A model generated the notes under the pieces. It did no database searches, was not told the DNA's origin, and saw only the letters and a program-made list of their open reading frames with translations. 5,730 bases of DNA from Candidatus Woesebacteria bacterium (GTDB lineage: Bacteria; Patescibacteriota; Microgenomatia; UBA1400; MFAQ01), in assembly GCA_020052895.1 (NCBI GenBank), contig JAGVOE010000008.1, positions 1 through 5,730 of the forward strand, given 5' to 3'. The translations under genes and the position numbers were made by a program. Of the stretch, positions 1 to 4,734 are shown piece after piece. Numbering within the stretch: the first letter of the stretch is position 1; each line of letters starts with the position of its first letter.

Positions 1-498
1 AAGAAGTTTGTCACTGCCATCGTCGTAGTTCTCATCGCCCTAAACTTTGGTATTTATGTGAATAATTATCTGACGCTCTACCCCAAAGTTTATTCCGAAT
101 CCTGGATGTATGGCTATCGCGAAGTCTTTGAATACTTAAACACCCAAAAAAACTTCAATAAAATCTTTATTTCCAAGCGCTACGGTGAGCCTCACATCTT
201 CTATGCTTTTTTCAACAAGCTGTCTCCGGGGATACTTCAGCCGGGAGGGGACAATATCCGTTTTGAAAAATCTGACTGGTTCTGGACTGATAAAATTGGC
301 GAAGTCTATTTTATAAATGATTGGCAAATCCCTGCTACCAAATTATCGACCCTACCTCTTGAGAGTGGTGGCGAAGTGCCTACTACCAAGAGTCTCTTAG
401 TCGCCTCTCCGGACAATCTTCCGGCCGGAGCCAATATCCTCAAGACGATAAACTTTTTGGATGGTTCCACTGCTTTTAAGATTATCGAACTCCCATGA
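1..498 (+). CDS. GT39/PMT-like membrane glycosyltransferase, C-terminal part (gene A, 5' truncated)
   Basis: This is the last 165 codons of a gene that begins before the window. The frame is open from base 1, so the GTG at 58 is an internal valine and not the start. Residues 3-20 of the fragment form a hydrophobic helix (VTAIVVVLIALNFGIYV), followed by a soluble domain of about 140 residues. Both parts line up by eye with the ends of the two downstream paralogues: the helix; then WMYGYREVFEYL (B: YIYGFKEAIQFV; C: WQYGFDQIAGFT); then RYGEPHIFYAFF (B: VFGQPYIFYLFY; C: RYDQPYILIAFF); and a closing strand-like segment DGSTAFKII. The GT39 assignment therefore rests on the paralogues, because the catalytic N-terminal region lies outside the window. 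In that family the enzyme would transfer a sugar from a polyprenyl-phosphate donor outside the membrane. The stop overlaps the next start by 4 nt. No palindromic repeat occurs in the visible part. Confidence 0.85.
   Translation, partial: KKFVTAIVVVLIALNFGIYVNNYLTLYPKVYSESWMYGYREVFEYLNTQKNFNKIFISKRYGEPHIFYAFFNKLSPGILQPGGDNIRFEKSDWFWTDKIGEVYFINDWQIPATKLSTLPLESGGEVPTTKSLLVASPDNLPAGANILKTINFLDGSTAFKIIELP
495..498 (+). other. ATGA stop-start overlap, genes A/B
   Basis: The TGA of gene A and ATG of gene B share two bases. The 20 bases upstream (ending TTATCGAACTCCC) contain no GGAGG-like site, so initiation by termination-reinitiation is the likely mode (inference). This fixes the gene B start. 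Confidence 0.8.
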
Positions 499-2165
499 AA
501 AAATACTGGTTATTAATCATTGCCCTACTACTTGGCTCAGTCTTAAGACTTTATCAGTTAGGAATTCTTCCGAATGCTCTTACTTGGGACGAAGCCGCCT
601 TGGGATACAACGCCTACTCGATTATCAAAACCGGTCGAGATGAGTTTGGTAAATTTCTCCCCTTGGTTTTCAAAAGTTTTGGCGATTACAAGCCCGGTCT
701 TTATGTCTATCTTGCGATTCCCCCTATCTTCATTTTTGGACTCACGGAGTTTGCTACGCGACTGCCCAGCGCCCTCGCCGGCATCATGTCCATTTACGGC
801 GTTTTTTTATTGGTCTCCGAAATCTACTCTTCCGTCATTGTGAGCGAAGCGCGGCAATCTCACTCCAGTAGTATTCTGCCTGCTTCTCTTTGTGCCCTCG
901 CTCTCGCTCTCATGCCCTGGCATATTCATTTCAGCCGAGGTGCTTGGGAAACTAATGTTTTTGCCACCTTGCTTTTGTTCTCACTTTATTTTCTCTTGGT
1001 CTTTATTAAGTCTGGTAAATTCCTGACTTATTCCCTCATCTTGGCTCTCCTCACCTTTCTCACTTACCAAGCGGCTAAACTATTTACACCTTTGGTTCTG
1101 GTTCTTCCCATTCTCATTTATTGGTCTGATTTTCAGAGGCACTTCAAACAATATTTCTCGGTCAAAAAAAATAAAGCTTTCATCGCTTTTGCTCTAGCCT
1201 TTTTCCTAGGTCTCACTATGTCCACTATGACGGGGGAGTCCGCAAACCGCCTCAAGCGACTCAGTATATTTGGCTATCGTCCCGGAATCAGCCAAGAGCT
1301 CAGAGCAACGGATAATAATAACCCTGTCAGCCTCGGTCTGTTTCATAATCAAGCCCAGTTTACCCTACGGCTGGTCGCCAGCCGGTATCTTAAGCACCTC
1401 AGCCCCACGGTTCTCTTTTACGAGGGTACCGATGTGGTGGAGCGGGGGCACATTCCCGGCATGGGTATGCTCCTGCCATTTGATGTCATCTGGTTTGCCT
1501 TAGGAGTAATTTTTCTTTTGAAATCTCAGAATATTAGAGGGGCTCTACTTATTGCCGTTTTACTTTTACTCTCTCCTTTACCGGGCTCTCTTACACTGTC
1601 CGAGTACTCCACTGTCCGAGCTTTCTTTCTAACCATTCCTCTGGCCATTTTTATTGGGCTCGGGGTTTACTACGCCCTTACCAAAGCTAAAGCTCTTTTT
1701 GTATTTACCTCTATCACTACGGTCATCTTCTTTGTTTATTTCCTGGATCTCTTATTCGTCCACGCGAACTTCGCCTATGCCAAGGAATATATCTACGGTT
1801 TCAAAGAAGCCATCCAATTTGTGAATCACTATCCGGAAAACGACGCTGTTATAACCGACGTTTTTGGTCAACCATATATCTTCTATCTTTTTTATTCTCG
1901 TTTCGATCCGGCTACTTATCAGAAAATCAATGAGTTTCAGTCCGGGGGTTTCGATGTCGGTAAAGTTTCACAAGTAGGCCGGGTACGGTTCTACCAGTCC
2001 GGGCTGAGTGAAGTCCAAAATCAGTCGGGGACAATCTTTGTCGGTACTATTGGAAATTTTCCCGAGACTTTCGATTTCACCTTACCCACTATCGATAAGC
2101 ATGAGGACATTCTTTTTCCAAACGGCGATATTTCTTTAAGAGTCATCAAAACCAAAGATAAGTGA
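495..2165 (+). CDS. GT39/PMT-like polytopic membrane glycosyltransferase (gene B)
   Basis: A 556-residue integral membrane protein of the GT-C fold, ArnT/PMT superfamily (PMT_2-like). Established family chemistry is transfer of a sugar from a polyprenyl-phosphate carrier on the extracytoplasmic side; the substrate here is unknown. Visible features in order are: an N-terminal helix (4-20); a first loop with Asp32-Glu33 (TWDEAALGYNAY), matching the family's catalytic acidic pair; YKPGLYVYL at 65-73, a variant of the usual KPPL/V-Y motif with Gly for the second Pro; RLPSALAG at 89-96; PWHIHFSRGAWETN at 141-154; several further helices; RYLKHLSPTVLF at 297-308; PLPGSLT with STVRA at 361-375; a last helix near 400-422; and a soluble C-terminal domain of about 125 residues. 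Codons 114-122 (VIVSEARQS) are encoded by a dispersed palindromic repeat. ATG 495 overlaps the upstream stop and gives the same MKK start as genes C and D. No Shine-Dalgarno site is seen. It is a paralogue of A and C. Confidence 0.93.
   Translation: MKKYWLLIIALLLGSVLRLYQLGILPNALTWDEAALGYNAYSIIKTGRDEFGKFLPLVFKSFGDYKPGLYVYLAIPPIFIFGLTEFATRLPSALAGIMSIYGVFLLVSEIYSSVIVSEARQSHSSSILPASLCALALALMPWHIHFSRGAWETNVFATLLLFSLYFLLVFIKSGKFLTYSLILALLTFLTYQAAKLFTPLVLVLPILIYWSDFQRHFKQYFSVKKNKAFIAFALAFFLGLTMSTMTGESANRLKRLSIFGYRPGISQELRATDNNNPVSLGLFHNQAQFTLRLVASRYLKHLSPTVLFYEGTDVVERGHIPGMGMLLPFDVIWFALGVIFLLKSQNIRGALLIAVLLLLSPLPGSLTLSEYSTVRAFFLTIPLAIFIGLGVYYALTKAKALFVFTSITTVIFFVYFLDLLFVHANFAYAKEYIYGFKEAIQFVNHYPENDAVITDVFGQPYIFYLFYSRFDPATYQKINEFQSGGFDVGKVSQVGRVRFYQSGLSEVQNQSGTIFVGTIGNFPETFDFTLPTIDKHEDILFPNGDISLRVIKTKDK
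834..860 (+). repeat. Palindromic repeat copy 1, in frame in gene B
   Basis: A 27-bp element running GTCATTGTGAGCG then AAGCGCGGCAATCT, read in frame as V-I-V-S-E-A-R-Q-S (residues 114-122). It is identical to copy 3 over 26 bp except for C to T at 841. The ends ATTGT/GCAAT pair (one G-U in RNA), and an inner GCG-AAG-CGC can fold. It lies in a polar stretch between hydrophobic segments. The sequence type matches a dispersed repeat common in many bacterial genomes. Confidence 0.85.
2162..2165 (+). other. GTGA stop-start overlap, genes B/C
   Basis: The GTG start of gene C overlaps the TGA of gene B. No Shine-Dalgarno site is visible (upstream AAAACCAAAGATAA). The choice of GTG is supported by N-terminal alignment with gene B (MKKH.. 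versus MKKY..). Confidence 0.78.
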
Positions 2166-3859
2166 AAAAACATTTTTTAATTATTGCCATCCTTATCCTC
2201 GCCGCTTTACTGAGACTCTATTCTTTGGATAAATTTCCTGCCGGTTTAAATGCCGATGAAGCCGCCATTGGCTACAATGCCTGGTCTTTACTCCAAACAG
2301 GCAAAGATGAGCACTCTGTAGCCTGGCCTTTGGTCTTCCGGTCATTCGACGATTACAAACCGCCGGTCTATTTTTATCTGGTCCTGCCTTTTGTCAAATT
2401 CCTAGGGCTAACCGTCACCGCCGTCCGGCTTCCATCTGCTCTCCTTGGCATCGCCTCCGTCTTTCTCGTCTATCTCTTGATAAAAAAGCTTTTTCCTCTC
2501 GTCATTGCGAGGAGCGAACGCGACGTGGCAATCTCACACCATCTAGGCTTACTCTCTGCCCTCCTCCTCGCCATTTCCCCCTGGCATCTCCAATTTTCCC
2601 GAGGTGGCTGGGAAGTGAATGCCGCCACCTTCCTCATACTTCTTGGTATCTGGGGCTTCCTCAAGGGACTGCAGTATCCCCGATATCTTTTTCTCTTCGT
2701 CATTTCTCTCGCTGCCAGTTTCTACACCTATCACTCGGCCAGAATTATTTCACCTCTCCTCGCTCTATCCCTCGTCATTATTTATTGGCAGCAACTCTTC
2801 CCCTCCGTCATTGCGAGCGAAGCGCGGCAATCCACCTCCACGAAGTTTAAAATCATCCTCCTCGCCACCACTCTCGGTGTCCTCATGACCCTCCCCATTG
2901 CCTCTCAACTCCTTTCCAAAGAAGGACAGTCGCGTTTCTCCGGCGTTTCCATTTTTGCCGATTCCGGTCCGGAATGGCAAGCGACCAATTATCGCCTTCA
3001 GCATGTTGATAGGGATGCCTTGTGGGTCAAATTAATTCATAATCGTTATCTTTCGTACTCCCTCAGATTCGTCCAAAATTATCTCTCTCATTACTCACCT
3101 GGTTTTCTTTTCTTGAATGGAGACGCCATCGCCAGAAGTCGTGTTCCCGAAACAGGAGAGAGTCTCTTGTTTCTCATACCCTTCTTTGCTCTGGGACTTT
3201 TATCTCTTTTGCGGCTCGACTCAGCCGGGAAGAAATTTATCTTCGCTTGGTTTCTCATCGCGCCCCTAGCCGCTTCTCTTACATACCAATCTCCCCACGC
3301 ACTCAGAGCCCAGAATATGTCCGTTCCTTTCATGATTATCACAGCCCTAGGAACTTATGAGTTTTTTCTCTATATAATAAAATATAAGTTCGTCTACAAA
3401 ATTTTGATTTTTTGTATTTTTGGTTTTTTGAGTTTTTATTCATTTGCCCGCTATCTTCACATGTACTATGTTCACTATCCCCAGGAATTACCTTACGCCT
3501 GGCAATACGGCTTTGATCAGATAGCCGGCTTCACCAAGGCGAATTACGATAAATACGATCATATAATAGTAACCGATCGCTACGACCAGCCATATATTCT
3601 GATCGCTTTCTTTACCAAGTATCCACCGGTCGACCTGCAACGGGACATTGTGATGTCCGAGCCGGATCACTATGGCTTTGCCACCGGTCGAAAGTTGGGC
3701 AAATACGAGTTCCGAACAATTAATTATGAGCTGGACAAACTTCTTCCAAATACTCTTCTAGTCACTGCCGAAGAAAAAGTAGATGAGACCAAGGTCATTG
3801 GTGATGTAAAATCACCTTCCGGAGCCACCATGTTCAAATTTATATCTACCACTAGATGA
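2162..3859 (+). CDS. GT39/PMT-like polytopic membrane glycosyltransferase (gene C)
   Basis: A 565-residue paralogue of gene B with the same architecture and the same predicted role: a polyprenyl-phosphate-sugar-dependent transferase acting outside the membrane, acceptor unknown. Visible features are: helix 4-20; NADEAAIGYNAW at 30-41 with the Asp32-Glu33 pair; DYKPPVYFYL at 64-73, the canonical KPP motif that B lacks; RLPSALLGI at 89-97; SPWHLQFSRGGWEVN at 139-153; NYLSHYSPGFLFLNG at 306-320; PLAASLTYQ and HALRA within 368-383; a final helix near 410-428; and a soluble C-terminal domain with RYDQPYIL at 473-480. Two palindromic repeats lie in frame, at codons 114-125 (VIARSERDVAIS) and 216-224 (VIASEARQS). 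GTG 2162 is chosen because it overlaps the gene B stop (GTGA) and gives MKKHFLIIA, aligning with MKKYWLLII of B. No Shine-Dalgarno site precedes it. The stop overlaps gene D by 4 nt. Confidence 0.93.
   Translation: MKKHFLIIAILILAALLRLYSLDKFPAGLNADEAAIGYNAWSLLQTGKDEHSVAWPLVFRSFDDYKPPVYFYLVLPFVKFLGLTVTAVRLPSALLGIASVFLVYLLIKKLFPLVIARSERDVAISHHLGLLSALLLAISPWHLQFSRGGWEVNAATFLILLGIWGFLKGLQYPRYLFLFVISLAASFYTYHSARIISPLLALSLVIIYWQQLFPSVIASEARQSTSTKFKIILLATTLGVLMTLPIASQLLSKEGQSRFSGVSIFADSGPEWQATNYRLQHVDRDALWVKLIHNRYLSYSLRFVQNYLSHYSPGFLFLNGDAIARSRVPETGESLLFLIPFFALGLLSLLRLDSAGKKFIFAWFLIAPLAASLTYQSPHALRAQNMSVPFMIITALGTYEFFLYIIKYKFVYKILIFCIFGFLSFYSFARYLHMYYVHYPQELPYAWQYGFDQIAGFTKANYDKYDHIIVTDRYDQPYILIAFFTKYPPVDLQRDIVMSEPDHYGFATGRKLGKYEFRTINYELDKLLPNTLLVTAEEKVDETKVIGDVKSPSGATMFKFISTTR
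2501..2536 (+). repeat. Palindromic repeat copy 2 (longer subtype), in frame in gene C
   Basis: A 36-bp element running GTCATTGCGAGGAGCG, AACGCGACGTG, GCAATCTCA, read in frame as V-I-A-R-S-E-R-D-V-A-I-S (residues 114-125). It shares both ends with copies 1 and 3 (GTCATTGC at the left, GGCAATC at the right) but has a longer centre, so it is a different subtype. The ends ATTGC and GCAAT are complementary; the inner stem is weak. It starts at the same codon number as copy 1 in the paralogous gene. Confidence 0.85.
2807..2832 (+). repeat. Palindromic repeat copy 3, in frame in gene C
   Basis: A 26-bp element, GTCATTGCGAGCG followed by AAGCGCGGCAATC. With the following base it is read in frame as V-I-A-S-E-A-R-Q-S (residues 216-224). 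A hairpin is possible: ATTGC/GCAAT outer stem, GA/G asymmetric bulge, GCG/CGC inner stem and AAG loop. It sits just after the hydrophobic segment ending IIYWQQLF, in a loop where gene B has an unrelated basic stretch (QRHFKQYFSVKKNK). Confidence 0.88.
3856..3859 (+). other. ATGA stop-start overlap, genes C/D
   Basis: The TGA of gene C overlaps the ATG of gene D. Upstream ATATCTACCACTAG lacks a ribosome-binding motif. The GT2 motif begins at residue 7, which suits this start. Confidence 0.8.
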
Positions 3860-4734
3860 AAAAACGCCAAACTATTTCCGTCACTCTCGCGACCTTCAAT
3901 GAAGAAGTCAGTCTACCGGCATGTCTCAACTCCGTCAAAGGCTGGGTCGATGAGATCATTGTGGTCGATGGCAAATCCACCGATAGCACGGCTAAGCTAG
4001 CTAGGTCTTACGGGGCTATTGTGCTACTACGGGAGAATAATCCCGTCTTCCATGTCCAAAAAAAGATCGCCAATGAGGCGGCCACCTCCGACTGGGTTCT
4101 CCAGCTGGATGCTGACGAAAGAATTACCCCTGAGATGAAAATAGAAATTCTTGATCTACTCGACGGAAAATTTTTTGGCTATGATACCTGGCTCTCACCT
4201 CTCAAAGCGGGTATAAATAAAGTATTTAAACTCTTCCCAGAACCCCAAAAACTCACCAAACCAGCGGCCGCTTATTGGCTACCTCGCCGCAACTTTTTTC
4301 TGGGTCGTTATCTCCGACACGCTGGCCAGTACCCCGATCCAGTCATCCGTCTTTTTCAAAGAGGCCAAGCTCAGCTTCCGGCTCAGGATGTTCACGAACA
4401 AATGGTGGTTAAGGGTGTCACTGGCTGGCTCCGGTCGGAGATCGATCACTACGCCACTCCAGATTTTTCCCGCTATCTTCTTCGGGAAAATCGCTACTCC
4501 AGTCTCAAGGCTCAACAGTTAAAGACAGCCGGAGTCAAAATAACTCTCTTTAATACCTTAAAGTATCTCTTCTTTATGCCCTTGGGCACTTTTGGTAGTC
4601 TATACCTTCGTTACCGTGGTTTCTTGGACGGCTTCCCAGGCTTCGTCTTCTCACTCTATTCCGGACTTCATCACGCTTTCTCGTATATGAAACTTTGGGA
4701 AATTTACAAAGATAAAGATTATGCCGCCAATTAA
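3856..4734 (+). CDS. GT2 family glycosyltransferase, WaaE/KdtX-like (gene D)
   Basis: A 292-residue GT-A fold enzyme resembling the lipopolysaccharide-core beta-1,4-glucosyltransferase subfamily (WaaE/KdtX type). It is expected to use a nucleotide sugar in the cytosol at the membrane. Evidence: ISVTLATFNEE at 7-17 (nucleotide-binding start); WVDEIIVVDGKSTDST at 30-45 with Asp38 and Asp43; WVLQLDADERI at 80-90 containing the Asp85-Ala-Asp87 metal-binding DXD; YWLPRRNFFLGRYLRHAGQYPD at 140-161, with RLF following at 165-167; and VHEQM at 179-183, a subfamily signature. The C-terminal part (about 233-280) is hydrophobic or amphipathic with YRGFLDGFPGF, typical of membrane attachment in this group. 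A stretch at about 104-139, rich in Lys and Pro, separates the DXD half from the acceptor motifs and may be an insertion. The start ATG overlaps the gene C stop (ATGA), and the 3' end overlaps gene E by 14 nt. Sugar and acceptor identity are not determinable; a lipid-carrier-charging role is a weaker alternative. Confidence 0.9.
   Translation: MKKRQTISVTLATFNEEVSLPACLNSVKGWVDEIIVVDGKSTDSTAKLARSYGAIVLLRENNPVFHVQKKIANEAATSDWVLQLDADERITPEMKIEILDLLDGKFFGYDTWLSPLKAGINKVFKLFPEPQKLTKPAAAYWLPRRNFFLGRYLRHAGQYPDPVIRLFQRGQAQLPAQDVHEQMVVKGVTGWLRSEIDHYATPDFSRYLLRENRYSSLKAQQLKTAGVKITLFNTLKYLFFMPLGTFGSLYLRYRGFLDGFPGFVFSLYSGLHHAFSYMKLWEIYKDKDYAAN
4721..4734 (+). other. 14-nt overlap, genes D/E
   Basis: The gene E ATG lies 14 nt inside the end of gene D, which terminates with TAA at 4732-4734. 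The start is supported because the GT4 N-terminal strand (IKVSFAG) begins at residue 4, leaving no room for a much later start. Confidence 0.75.

Noticed and set aside
58..498. A separate small gene starting at GTG 58
   Set aside because: The frame is open back to base 1 and encodes a hydrophobic helix matching the last helix of the two paralogues, so this is the tail of a larger gene.
834..2832. A CRISPR-like array from the three repeats
   Set aside because: There are only three units, spaced 1.6 kb and 0.27 kb apart, inside coding sequence and with differing centres. There are no regular spacers.
834..2832. Transposon or insertion-sequence remnants around the repeats
   Set aside because: No transposase fragment or obvious flanking target duplication is visible; each element is only 26-36 bp.
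2470..3004. Antisense ORFs crossing the palindromic repeats, with peptides such as LPRFARND
   Set aside because: This peptide is the reverse-strand reading of the repeat itself, a common source of spurious small ORFs. The sense-strand GT39 frame is clearly the real one.
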